Source: Polydactylus sextarius
Lineage: Eukaryota; Chordata; Actinopteri; Polynemidae
Length of the DNA stretch: 64,000 nucleotides
NCBI GenBank assembly: GCA_016801845.1
Contig: CM028909.1
Location: forward strand, 4,029,813 to 4,093,812
Direction: 5' to 3'
Part shown: one piece after another, positions 22,991-34,747 of the stretch
How the letters are laid out: each line of letters opens with the position of its first letter
How positions within the stretch are numbered: the first letter of the stretch is position 1
The notes under the pieces: generated by a model
The model's input: the letters and a program-made list of their open reading frames with translations, nothing else
What the model was told of the DNA's origin: nothing
The model's database searches: none
Translations under genes and position numbers: made by a program

Positions 22991-23517
22991 CCTCAATCAA
23001 TGAAAATGTGTGTCTTTGTTGCCTTGGGGTGGAAACACTCCTCAGAGTGAGACAGAGACAGATCAGTGAGTGACACTGTAGAGAAAAACAAACGACGTGT
23101 CCCAGCCTCCTCCAACCGAAACACAAATGAAGCAAAAAAAACATCAGATATCTAGTCGACACGTTCCCAGTTAATCTGATCTGTCGGTCGTGATGCAACA
23201 CTTCATTTTGATAACATCAAATAACTAATTAAAACCAAACTCAACCCATTTATCATCTGCAACATTTATGACTTATACTGCAGCCAGCCACCAGGGGGCA
23301 ACTAAGATGTTTTTGGCTTCACTTTTTTCACTTTTGCTGTCACATTGTCAAACGTTATGGTCCATGATCAGTTAGCGATTGTATTTTGAATGAAGTCTGT
23401 TAACTTGCCCTGATAGCAACTGTACTTGCTATGTTGCTAATTTATGCAAATCCATCCAGCTAGTGAGATCTAATATCTTACTGGTTAGTTTACAAGCTAC
23501 ATCAACAGCTTAATTAA

Positions 23518-23673
23518 AGTGATGGTAACATGAACCCAGAGTCTATTTCACCATGAATACAAGTCAAACTCCCCTTCAAGAGATATTTTACGTTGGTTGA
23601 AGTAATATTGAGTTTGACCGTCTTGTTATCACAACAAAATAGTTAACAATGAAAGTAAATGGGGCAGCCAGCC
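23518..23673 (+). mobile_element. TTAA-flanked MITE, copy 2 (left arm only)
   Basis: Begins AGTGATGGTAACATGAACCC directly after TTAA (23514-23517). It follows copy 1 through the CCATGAATACAAGTCAAACT and TTTACGTTGGTTGAAGTAAT blocks to GGGGCAGCCAGCC, then similarity stops. Only the left arm is present, so the copy is truncated. Confidence 0.7.
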
Positions 23674-24632
23674 TATATACAATAAATAACAGTCTATCCG
23701 ACAGAACCATAATTGGAGAGATTATTAGATTTTGTCCAGATTATTCAAACCATATTATTTGGAAGGATTTTTTTTTTTAAATAATAGTCCCTTATTGTAC
23801 AAAACCATAGTAACTTGCCCATTATACATAAACAGAAAATCATTAATTTAATATCTTTATCAGATATTCAAAACGTTTCACCTGAGTAGACAGAGAGAAA
23901 GTTTTTGCAACTTTTATTTTTTATCCTGAAACTTTCCAGTGTGTTTCAGTGCCCGGTATTAAACATTTGACCATTTAGGTTCAGTAACATCCTCCAGGTG
24001 TAGAAACGAACATGTCTCCCACAATATTACACATCACACAGTTAAACTGGAAAACGTTTTTACTCATTGCATTTTAAAGCAGTAGAGAGTCATTTGAACA
24101 CTTACCAACAGTACTTTGCTTCCCAGGCACTTTTGAAGTTGCTGACCTTCTCGTGGAGGTGGTTATGTTGAGTACAGCTGGTGACTCAGAACTGGAAAAA
24201 AGTTGCCTCCATATTCTAAGATTAAAAAAAAACATCAGTTAAAGGAAATTAGCTTCATAAAATATAGATTTTTGTAGTTATCAAAGTAATAAAAATCACT
24301 CAGCAATGTAATCCCAATTTCTTATTTCCTTTATATGAATGAAGAACATTCATAAAGAAAACACATTATAATACTTTTACATTTATTCATCTTAATACAG
24401 ATTGAAAACATTTACAATTACAGCAATTTAGACAAAACTAGCATTTTGGTTTGTGGGTATTTATTTCAGATACTGAAATAAGATAAGATAAGAATTCAGA
24501 TAACTGAATTTAGGACATTAGTGGACTGTTCCTGGACAAATGATCTTGATCTTAACTTCTCTGCCTCCCATTCTGTCTCTGTCTCTCAGACCTCAACATT
24601 TATTCAGCATTGACTACATAACAACTCCTTAA

Positions 24633-25004
24633 AGTGGTGGTCAGGAGTAATTTGAACCCAGGATCTATTTCACCACCAACACCCGCCTTAAGAGCTATTT
24701 TACATTGGTCGCCAAAATAGTTAACAATGAAAGTAAATGGGGCAGTCAGCCAAATGTAGCTAAATCGTCATTTTTGAACCACTAATAAAGCTCAAAATAT
24801 CACTTCACTTCAGCAGTAGCATGAATAGGGTCCCTACATATAAACTAAGGTACTGATAACTTGTAAGTAAGTGAACTGAGAGTAAGAGACTGTTTTATAA
24901 GACTTACCCAACGTCTTGTAACTGGTGGTGAAGGGAGTTCCAGATCAGGAGATTCATCATTTTCTTGAACAACAGGCTGATGTGTCTGTTAAATGTCCAT
25001 TTTA
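24633..25004 (+). mobile_element. TTAA-flanked MITE, copy 3 (right end missing)
   Basis: Starts AGTGGTGGTCAGGAGTAATT after TTAA (24629-24632). It parallels copy 1 through AATAAAGCTCAAAATATCAC and TAGGGTCCCTACATATAAAC to the AGATTCATCATTTTCTT block near 24965. The following segment (about 24966-24990) is inverted relative to copy 1. A sequence like the inner left arm (TTGGCTGTGAGAACAAAGGA, 25011-25030) appears next, but the outer right terminus is absent. Confidence 0.7.
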
Positions 25005-25335
25005 GCTACTTGGCTGTGAGAACAAAGGAAATGGTCAAACAGTTTATCTTTTCTTTGGGTTCACAAAGACTCATCCAATACTCATCCTCTTTAAAGGTTC
25101 TGTCTCCTTCCTTTGGGTCCAAATGAAAAATGGGGACCACCTTTGGCAGGTCATGGTAGTCAAGGACAAAGAACGGGGAGTAACAGGATCCGTCATAAGT
25201 TTTGAGGTTACATGTTTGCTTGAGGCCAAATCTTGGCCTCAGTACCCCTGCTGCCCCCTGCTGGTTGAGTGTGTCACAAAGGGCAGATTCACTTTTTGAA
25301 GACGCACACAAATTCACACATGGCAACAGCGTCAT
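25005..25335 (-). CDS. unrecognised open frame of 109 codons, possibly fortuitous
   Basis: The minus strand is open across 330 bases with a balanced composition. It includes LKTYDGSCYSPFFVLDYHD, VVPIFHLDPKEGDRTFKED and EYWMSLCEPKEKI. No splice sites or domain could be assigned. It directly abuts copy 3 of the TTAA element, so it may be coding sequence of a longer relative of that element, a host exon, or chance. The TGCCCCCTGCTGG stretch inside is a motif often seen in non-coding fish DNA. Confidence 0.2.
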
Positions 25336-25339
25336 CAGA

Positions 25340-26760
25340 CATCAGCAATGTTGCCATGAGCCATCAGCCTCACGCAGAGACCGCTAAAGAGCCCCGACCA
25401 CAAACTGAGCTGAAAGTCAAGCTCTGTGAAGGGAGGGATAATGAAGGATGGGTGGATGACAGACAGAGAGACTGAACATCAAACAGCAAGGAAAGATAAG
25501 AATTCATTACTGACCAAACCGCTCAAGTCAAACAAGGATTATTCAGACTAAACTAAAAGAATCAGACAGTAAAATAACATCATGTGCTCAAGCTCATTTG
25601 AAAAAAATACAGTCTGAGTCGGTGTTTTTTAACAAATATACACTCAGACACACATTTACCATGCAAACAGATTAATTTAACCTTGCAAGCAGATCGAGAA
25701 ATGAAAAAACATCAAAACGCTAATATATTATACTCTGTACAACACAGGAGGACCCTGATGTGATGATTTACTCCTTTGTCCTGGAGCTTTGCCTAAACCC
25801 TCCAACGGCAATTTAAAAGTTGATCAAAATTGTACCACTTTAAAAGCGTTGCCATCAATTTCCAAAACAGACTTGCTTTTAGCAAAAATGTCCTCACCTT
25901 CTAAAATTGCCTCCACTGTCACCAATATCCTCGCTTCAGATAAATGTGCTTGTTTTTAATAATGTGTTAAGTTTAAAATGTCCTCCTCTTCACATAAAAT
26001 ATGTCTGTCTCCGTTCAACAAATATATAAAAATGTCAACAAACATCCTTGAGTTCCCAAAATGACCTTACCTTTAAAAATGTTAATTCTCTCTAAACATC
26101 TCATAATTTTTTTTTCAGATGTCCTTAAAAGACTTTCTAAAATGTTCACAGATTCCCAAAAATGTCTTCACTTTGCAAAGACATTTAAAGTTTGAAAATG
26201 TCTGACGTCCTCCCTGTGTTTCTAACATTCTCCGTGTGTTTCTCACTGACAAAGTGTTTCTCAGTAGACGACTTCCTCTTGTTGCTCCACAACAATATAA
26301 AATAGTTTCCTCCTCTGTGGTGAACTCTGCCCGGATACTGTTTCTCTTGGTCCTTAGCAGTGATGTTGAAGGTAAATGTGAGACTTTTTTATCTCATGTT
26401 TCCTGCGTCTTCTAAAAGAAACAAGGAAGTGATTCACTGACGTTTGGATCAATGTTTGACTGGAAATGATGACACAGCTGCCAACAAAAACCTTGGAGTG
26501 AGATTCAGGGGGTTGGGGTGTGGTGCTGACGTCACCATTGTCAAGTTCAGTGATTTAATGGGTAGAAACCAGTTAAGGCTGGTGAATGTTTGCAAAAGCA
26601 AGAACATTTGATAGTTTGATTAAGATTTGTTTTACGTTTCAACCCACAATGGCTGACAGAGAAGACTGATAAACTTACAAAGACATTTTCAAGAAAACAG
26701 CGTTGTGCACCTTGCAATACATGGGGGTGACGATAATAAAACTGGTACACTACATAAGTT
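25340..26760. other. unannotated AT-rich sequence
   Basis: Short imperfect repeats of AAAATGTC-type words occur from about 25880 to 26200. From about 26390 down to 26175 the minus strand has an open frame of about 70 codons without an ATG (LTFTFNITAKDQEKQYPG...GGNYFILLWSNKRK). It has no convincing acceptor, so I list it only as a curiosity. Confidence 0.4.
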
Positions 26761-26765
26761 CACAT

Positions 26766-26845
26766 CGCTCCCGTTAGCTCAGTAAGTAAGTAGATATGCT
26801 CTAAAACCAGAGGTTCAGGTTTGTGTCCTGATGTTGGCTGTCGCC
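26766..26845 (+). repeat. tRNA-derived SINE head, decayed
   Basis: CTCCCGTTAGCTCAGTAAGT matches an A box of the tRNA promoter type (TRGYNNARNNG). CCAGAGGTTCAGGTTTGTGT followed by CC supplies a B-box-like block about 35 bases later. The trailing GATGTTGGCTGT is as in known fish tRNA-derived SINEs. The cloverleaf is broken, so it is not a functional tRNA gene. Confidence 0.45.
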
Positions 26846-26849
26846 GCTA

Positions 26850-28633
26850 CTACAATGCACTTCTTTTGAATGAGTACTGCTTCTATACTCTTTGTACCAG
26901 TTCAGCTGAGAAAATTAATCAATTGGCAAAATTAATCAATCACAAGTGGTGTTTATCAGTCTTAACATCTAGATCAGGTTATAGATAAACTGATTTTTTT
27001 TTCCGGTGTGAGAAATCGAAGTTGTGGCGTGAGAGTGTCTGAAGGCAGTGAAAGCGTGTGTCTCACACTCGTTGCGTGAGAGTTATCAGCCCTGCGATGA
27101 TGAGGATGTTTCAAAATCGCAAGGTCACGCAAAATTTGGGGTTGAATTTGTGTTAATTGTTACGATCACAACGTTGCAAAATCCTGAAAGGTCTCACTTT
27201 TATTCATGTCAAACACATGTGTAGGATTGATTGATTGATCCTACATGTGTAGGATTGAGTGCCATCTAGTGGTCAGTTCGCAGATTGCATGAAACAGAAA
27301 TGTGTACAAGAATCTACAGTGGCCCTTTGGTAACCTGACAGTGTATTAAGTATTAGACTATTCTCAGCTAACAAAACAAAAAATGTCCCTACTTCTGAAT
27401 GAGAAAATCCAACATTCAAACAAGTCTTCTCAAAAAGTGAAAGATCAAGGACATGAATAAACAGACCAACGTCTCTTTTTATTCTCGCACATTTTCCAAC
27501 AGCGAGAGGCATAAACAGTCCACAAAGTTATTCATGCACATGCTCACCAGGGTGACAAAGAACCACCCACATGCTTACAGACACCAAAGACAAACATGTA
27601 GGCACCACCTCCTCTTCTTCTGTCTCTCCCCTGTAAACCCAAGAGAATAAGGAGATAAAAGACAAGTGAATCATTCACCAAACCACATGCTCGCCTGTCA
27701 TTTGTGAAGCAGTGAACTGAAACAACAGGTCATGTGAACATGGAGGAGGAAGATACACCCAACAAACATGCAGGGCTCCTCAGACTCCTCAGATGTGAGC
27801 CATGGTTTAGAGAAGAAAAAAAAAAAAAAAAGAAGAAAACTCGATTTGCACAAGATCAAGACCATAATTCCCACAACGGTGCCCCACAAGTCCTTTTGAT
27901 GTCCTTTGTTTGAAAGATGTAAAAGCACCAAACTAAATGTCACAGAATGACTGAACAAATGTGTTTTCTTGATTACATCCTCTGGCTTCATGTGTGACTC
28001 TGACTGTGGCCATTTTATGTACATGCACTAACCAATGGGTACATTACAGTAAGAGCTTGGAGCTTATCACCATAAAAAACACACATAAATTCAACAACGA
28101 CGTCAACTAAAAAAATAGACAGAACTCCATTACTCTTTGAAGAAACTTTGTCCCAAAACATCCTGATTGTTGATTACACGAAAACACATTCACCTGTTCT
28201 CTAGCAATCATCTGTTCTCTAAAAAAGTTGTAGAAGCAAACTAAAAAAGAACAAACTGGGAAACAACAGCGTTCAACCTGTTGTAAAATCATGCAGGTAG
28301 AAAACAGATTTCCTACTCTGACTTTTCAATTATCACCAAATTTGTGTTTCTAATCTCTTGTTCACCACGAAACAAAAACTCTGCTGCTCTCTTCTTGTGA
28401 TCATTTATGAATCATTTATCTTTAATGATTGTTTCACTATTTTGTATCAAAAACTTCCGCTGATTAAACTTTGTGCCTGAATGTTCTCAAAACGTCATTT
28501 GCAGAATAATTAGCACACAGTGTTTTGTGCTGCCTCAGTAACTGTCTTTAATTAGCTGACATGTTGCTTGAGATTGTACATAATGACACTGAAGTACTAT
28601 TGTGCTATTTTTTAAGCGTGATTACTCATACTG

Positions 28634-28665
<32 letters not shown>

Positions 28666-31600
28666 ATTCAGGTGTGTGTGCACGCTGATGTTTGAGTGTG
28701 TGTATGTGGTTAATGACCACAGAGCGTGTGGGTGGAGAGGTGGAGGTAGTCAGACGCATAAAGTGCCAATTAGTGAAGTAAAAAGGGGGGACGTGTGCTG
28801 ACGCCCGTGAACCAGTTCATCAAGACTCAGCTTCACCTCCAAACTCACAACATGATAATTATTGTCATGTGGCTGCAGGAATTTACAGATTAAATTTAGA
28901 TGTCGGATTAACGCGCACGACAGAATGTGTCCGTCTCGTCAGGAGGAGGAACAGTTTTCCATTTTTCCTTTTTTTGTTTTTAAACTTAAGATGTGATTGT
29001 TTGAGGCAGAAAAACACTGATCAGGTGAACATGTTCCACATAGAAATTACTAATATTATGATAAATTAAACTTTAAGTCCTGTAACTTTAATCTAAACAC
29101 AATTAACTTGTGCTGCTTTAATAAAAACACCAGCACTTTGATGTAACATTGATGATTGTATCACACTGAACTGGTCTATTTCTAGTGCACTGATATAGAT
29201 GAATGAAATAGCCAAATGGAAAAGTGTAAACATTATATTTATAGATGTGAGGTTTTCACTGCAAAAGGCACCAAGTCCTGTAGCTCCTTAAAAATGCTTC
29301 GAACATTGTTATTTTTGTCGTTTTTGTCGAAAAGTCTCGCTATGCTAGTTATTAGGGCACCAAGGTAGCTTGAAGTAATCGCTATTTTAAACCAATAAAA
29401 CAGCTCAAAGTAGCTCCACACTTCCTTGTTAGTATAACAAGTGTCCTGACATTTAAAACGAGACACTGAGAACTTCGTAAGTGAACAGATGGTTCACTCA
29501 CAAAGTCTGAAGTTCTAGAATGAACAAAACCTTTCCAAACCTTAAAGAGCCTTAAAAAAAAATCCCATACAAATGTATCTAATATCTCAACCTTTTCTAA
29601 AAGATCACAGTCCATGTCTTCTCAGCACATCTGTGTCTCTCAGGTCGCTTTTCAGTGTCGCTGAGAAAATTATTAGACCACTACAGCGAAGACACTTGAC
29701 ATTTCAAAGAGTAGTTACTGGTAAATGTTGGCAACCGAGGAAGTAGCTTTTGCTCTCACATTAGTTGAGATAAAAGCACAGTCAGACGAATGTGGGGTGA
29801 AATGTCAGAGTTTGAATTGATCCACACAGACATGAACTCATTTACTGATGTTTGAATGAACGTTTGAGTGCGTTTGAATGAAGACCTCCTGGTGGCAGCA
29901 GTCGTGCTGTAAATGCATAAGTTTCTCAAGATATCACGACGTGACACTGCATGTACGTCGAGACATCTACACATGTTTACTGAATAACTGTAAATTGTGA
30001 CATGTTGACAAAGTAAGTAGTTTATAAACTAGAGATGAACGTTGTACGGATGATACAGCGATGAGGATGGAGAAGAGAGGCTGTTGTTGTTTGATTGAAG
30101 TGGATCAAACCACTATCATCCAACAAATCAACACAACACTACTCTCTGTCGCCCCCCGGTGGCTGCCTACACTATAGAATCTGACACGAGCTTGTGAAGG
30201 AAGTGCGAAGGTGACACAGGCAAACAAAACACACACTTTCACAGTTCACTGTTAGTCCTGTTTATTTACTGGTTCACTCAGTAGTTGTAGACCACCAAGG
30301 CTGCGCAGTCTCCGACCAACATGAACGAACCACTTCACTGACCATCGTCCAACTTTCATTCCTGCTCACCAATCTGCTCCAGTATCCATCCACCATCTGA
30401 CGTCAGCACAATGTTGTTATTTTTGTTCCAGGTTCATTGTTCAATGGGTCACATTGAGACTTAACTGTCATATGTTACAGGACTGTGCGCGTAACTATAT
30501 ATTTTTGTATGTTTTGTACATATTTGTCACCACTGCCCTTTAGAAGATTGGGCACAATAAATCACTAGAGAAGTGAGAACAACATTTATTATTTTATTGG
30601 AGCAGAAAAAGAACCCAACTGACTGAGCCAAACCGAAAAACATCATGTCAAAAAAAGATGTTTGTTGTTTTAGGTATTAATTCTTATTACGCTGATGTTC
30701 ACATCTCGATTTTTTGATCAGTTTGATTTCACTTCCTCACACTGTGACTCGAAACACCACAAGATGATTGCAAAGTCATCTAACTGTCATTGATCTTCAG
30801 TCAATGACTAATGGATAGAAAATTAATGATTATTTTAATTATGTGATTTTAAGAGAAATACTGGGTCAACCACGATGGGATGGATTTTCATGAAATCAGG
30901 TACAAACGTAACAAACTTGTTTCAGGATAAAGTTGTTCTTGGCTCCTTCAGTTCAAAATGTCCTTGGACAAGATACTGAATTTCACTGGTCTTACATTAG
31001 AAAAGTGTCACATACTATAATGGTGAAGACGCACTTTACTTTTCTATTTACTTTCTTTACTTTCTATAAGTCAAAATTGAAAAACTTGAAATCATCTGGA
31101 AAAAAAACAAACATCTGCAAAACCGATCACAGCAGCAAATGTTTGAATGTTGTCAGGTCATGAGCCAAACAGTGATTTCCTGCTGATGTTAACACATCTG
31201 TATTAAACCACCAGGTTTTTATTTGTACGACTACGACTAAAGCTGTAACCATGAAGTCTTGACACTGAATGAAGTGCAGAGACAATAAAAAGTGCTGCAT
31301 TTTCTCTTCACACCAACATGACGGGTGTCAAGGCCGAATCAGCAGCAAGTGTTAAAACACAAAGTAGTTTTTTTGATAAAACTGAACAAAGGCTGCAAAT
31401 CTATCAAAAGATTTGCAGCCCCCACCCTCCTCACATACACACACACAATGTGGATATTGTCTGGGTCTAATCCAAAGATTTCAAATTTGTCATTTGCAAA
31501 AACTGATATGGAAAAGTGAATATTGACTAACCAGTAATAACTTACACAAAAACAAAATATAACAACTTATATAACAACTTAACTTTTAACACAAAAGCAT

Positions 31601-32215
31601 AAGGTGGAAACGCTGGAGAATACAAAAACAAAGTCTTTACGGTGAGAGATAGAAAGGGAAGAGAGAAGTAATTCTCCGTCACACTTTGAAGACAACTATG
31701 AAATTACAGTGTTAAGCATGTGCGTCACTCAGCCGCTGACTCTTCATCATTAATGTTTTACTGACAGCTTCATTATGTCACACTAATTAGTGCTGCTGTG
31801 GTTTTCTTCGTCTGTCCTATAAAAACAATCTTCGTCTGCCAATTAAAAATTACAAACACTGTGTTTGCTGAAATTACATATATTCTCTTGAAAATTATAT
31901 ATGTAAATATACATTTTGAGCTAGTGAATCACTCAGATGACACAAAGAAAAACGTGAGTCTGTGGAAAAAAAAGGAAAGTTTTCCTGAAAAACACCACAT
32001 CGTCTGAATAGAATTAAATCAAATCAACAATATTTTGCTGATACTGTAATAATGACAATAAAACACTGCTAACATTGTAATCTGAGGGTCCTCATCCAGA
32101 AATAAAAAACGAATGACAGTGCATCTATACTGATGCTTTATTACTTAATGACATCGCTGTTTGATTCCACATATTTACATGGTTCTGGTAAAAACATGAA
32201 GGGACTAATTGTAGA
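26850..32215. other. largely unannotated 5.4-kb interval
   Basis: No gene or full transposon could be defined. Notes: CATGTGTAGGATTGA is repeated directly at 27220-27234 and 27244-27258 around a GATT run. An A-rich run lies at 27814-27840 and a (TC)n tract at 28636-28664. 29230-29480 resembles a decayed fish element (AAACAGCTCAAAGTAGCTCC). A short hairpin at 31391-31420 is listed separately. Open frames here are short and compositionally poor. Confidence 0.4.
31391..31420. other. perfect 12-bp-arm hairpin
   Basis: GGCTGCAAATCT (31391-31402) is perfectly complementary to AGATTTGCAGCC (31409-31420) with a six-base ATCAAA loop. Too short for a pre-miRNA; possibly chance. Confidence 0.8.
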
Positions 32216-32226
32216 AATTGATCAGC

Positions 32227-32404
32227 CATGGGCGCCCGGATGGCCAAGTGACTAAGGCGCACCATGTTGGCGTATATGCCGTGCAGATGTTTGCCGGTTT
32301 GAATCCCAACTGCGTCGACCTTTCCTGTATATTCTTCTGTTTCCTGTCTCTCTACTCTCATTAAAGGCATAAATGTCCCAAAAAGATATTTAAAAAAAAA
32401 AAAG
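32227..32404 (+). repeat. tRNA-derived SINE with A-rich tail
   Basis: The head GCGCCCGGATGGCCAAGTGA leads into an A box (GGCCAAGTGACTAAGG), and the B box is GGTTTGAATCCC at about 32297. The body has the fish SINE tail words TTCCTGTCTCTCTACTCTCA and TTAAAGGCATAAATGTCCC, then an A-rich end at 32390-32404. This head, body and tail order matches abundant percomorph tRNA-derived SINEs that use a partner LINE. It is close to full length. Confidence 0.75.
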
Positions 32405-33070
32405 AAACTGATTAGCCGACAGCACCAATTGTCCTTTGACGGGGAAGATAGACAGACAGACAGATAGATTTCCCTCAGGGAAACTGCAGAAACTATTGAA
32501 TCTGGAAAAATATATTTTCAATTTCATCAGGGCTTTTAAACCCATTAGTGTTTCTGAAAAAACCCAGATCACCAGATTATTGTCAGTGACAGATGGAAAA
32601 CTTTGTTGGTAAGACTCAGTCATTAATCAATCCAGTTCTACTCTGAATCAATCACACGATGCACCTATAAATCATTAGTAGATGAAAATGTGTGCTGCAA
32701 AAATTATTAGGGTGAATGTAAACCCAGGACATAATGCGTGAAGAACAGAATCAATTGTAGTGAACTTTACTGGTGGTTAAACACTAAACACCTTTATCAC
32801 ATTAAACATGTTGAACTACAGTGGAGGATGAGACACTGCTCTTTGTCTCATCAACAGTGAAGGGTCATTGAACTCAGTATCCCAGGGTCCTTCACCTTTT
32901 CACACATGGTGTGACCCCATCCAAACCGTTGGTCATGGTGTGACATGTACAACCGCTATAGACAATAGACTGGAACTGGAAAGTTTTTGGGGAAAACTTG
33001 GTTTGTTTAAGGGAGACAACATAGATAGAGTCTTTACTGTTGGTAATGGAGATTTGTTTGTACCCCACAA
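32405..33070. other. unannotated, with short GACA/GATA repeat
   Basis: A short (GACA)(GATA) run at 32450-32468 is followed by TTTCCCTCAGGGAAA, which resembles a LINE 3' terminus but is too short to assign. Nothing else seen. Confidence 0.4.
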
Positions 33071-33077
33071 GCAAGCA

Positions 33078-33116
<39 letters not shown>

Positions 33117-33133
33117 ATCTATCTATCTATCTA

Positions 33134-33177
<44 letters not shown>

Positions 33178-33182
33178 TATAG

Positions 33183-33249
<67 letters not shown>
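33078..33249. repeat. compound (ATCT)n(AT)n(GT)n microsatellite, about 170 bp
   Basis: About 15 ATCT units, one interrupted, are followed by about 25 AT units with a GATA interruption near 33175-33187, then about 30 GT units ending near 33249. All frames through it are artefacts. Confidence 0.97.
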
Positions 33250-33251
<2 letters not shown>

Positions 33252-33339
33252 CATGTGTATGTATACCCATACACATACGACGTCAGTGCCCTAATGGGAG
33301 TAGCATGAAATATTTGTTTACTGGCTGTTTGATATTGTT

Positions 33340-33562
33340 GAGGTGTTGAGGTAAATTAGTGGGGAGACCAATTATTTTGCCTGCAGTGTGAGTGATGGGA
33401 TGAGTTCATCTGTTCTGGTGGCAGTTAGCATGTTAAAGAAGCAGGGTGAGCAGTAGAGGAGAATAAAAATGCTCTTGTAAAGCAGGAGTCGCGTTCTGCT
33501 CAAAGCTTAGTTTGTTGTCCAGGGTGAGTCCGAGGTATTTGAAACTATCAACCATCCATCCC
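33340..33562 (-). mobile_element. LINE ORF2 fragment (non-LTR retrotransposon)
   Basis: On the minus strand the frame reads MVDSFKYLGLTLDNKLSFEQ, then NATPALQEHF. Further left, in another frame, it reads ITHTAGKIIGLPT. These are the FKYLG...LDxxLxF and KTAxKIIG blocks that lie C-terminal to the reverse-transcriptase active site in fish LINEs. Stops and a frame change between the blocks show that it is dead. Confidence 0.7.
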
Positions 33563-33714
33563 ACTTTAGACAGAGCAGCTCAATTATCTAGAAATCTGTC
33601 GGAATTTATTAGAAAACTAAAAACGTGACAATTGAGAGTTGAGAGCAGGATTTCCTGTTGTTAACATCAGTACTGCGATGCAAAAAGCATTATTTGCTAT
33701 TTAAACTGTGAAGA

Positions 33715-33858
33715 TGTGCAGGTTTCCCAGCAGCTTTGCCTCCGGCTTCACCTCCCAGAAGCTGCATTTCCATAACTGTGAAGAGATCACTTCTGAGCCC
33801 GGAGCGCAGAGTGAAATGGCGGCGATCTCCAGCTTTCAGCTTATCAACAAAGGTCACA
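33715..33858. CDS. candidate coding exon in GC-rich island, strand unresolved
   Basis: This 140-base stretch is much GC-richer than its surroundings and is open on both strands. Plus strand: an ATG at 33715 in a fair Kozak context gives MCRFPSSFASGFTSQKLHFH, then NCEEITSEPGAQSEMAAISS and a stop after about 50 codons. Minus strand: a 54-codon open frame includes KAGDRRHFTLRSGLRSDLFT and VMEMQLLGGEAGGKAA, with a GGAG/GTGAAG donor-like site inside. The plus strand also has a second ATG (ATGGCGGCG, 33816). No family recognised. It may equally be a transposon-borne promoter. Confidence 0.25.
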
Positions 33859-33999
33859 GCTGATTTTCAATATGTGCTCCATCTATCTAGTGTTCCATGC
33901 ATCATTCATGGGATGAAAGAGAGAATGACAGACAGAGAGGAAGATGGGAAAGAAGATAGAAAAGAAAGGGTGAATAAAGACAAAAGACACTGTAAATGA

Positions 34000-34708
34000 G
34001 AGACTAAGCTCCAAACAAACAGTCAGTCTATCGGTGTCTACCTGTGTGGTGGAACAAAGTCAAAGATCAAGCTTCTTATTAAATAATAACTGTCAACAGT
34101 TCAAATTGACTTTTATCTAAATTTCATGGCCTATTTTGGTCTTCGACCTCCATTATTTATTCTTGTGAAAGCTGCCACGATAGATAATTTTATCATTTAT
34201 TCACTGACACCTGATCCAAGTTCGAAGACATACTAGCCAAATAAAGGCAGTCAAATAATAATAATAATAATATGTAAAATATATTTAATTATTGATTCAT
34301 GCTAACATGTTACCCAGATAGCAAAGATTGTGGCTGTAGTCTGGCAGAGATTTGGCATTTTTAGATTCATTTAGTCCCAGAGGAAGTCGGGGGAAAGTCT
34401 TCACCCTTCAATCCATCATCATCATCCTTCTGAAACCTTTACCTTCAGAAAAAAAAACAAAATTACCTAATGATTTTGCAATTGGGAAATATCTTGTTCT
34501 TAGTGTCATAATCCAGGTAAATCATAACATGTCATCGTGCACCTTTATAGACAGTACGTGGCTGTGTGTCATTTACATATACGTCCATCTGAGCAGGTTT
34601 ATTTATTGAAGATCAGAGTTACAAGTTATAAATTACTTATCATAATAACAAGAAGCATTAGCCTATTTGATGTGGGCGTGTCCACAGACATTGTTAAAAG
34701 CTAACCCT

Positions 34709-34747
<39 letters not shown>

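Noticed and set aside
26175..26395. Open frame without a start on the minus strand (FNITAKDQEKQYPG...)
   Set aside because: No acceptor with a polypyrimidine tract and the end crosses repeated TGTGTTTCT words; probably chance.
32868..33294. Frames rich in SIYL, YI and CV repeats
   Set aside because: Translations of the (ATCT)n, (AT)n and (GT)n microsatellite.
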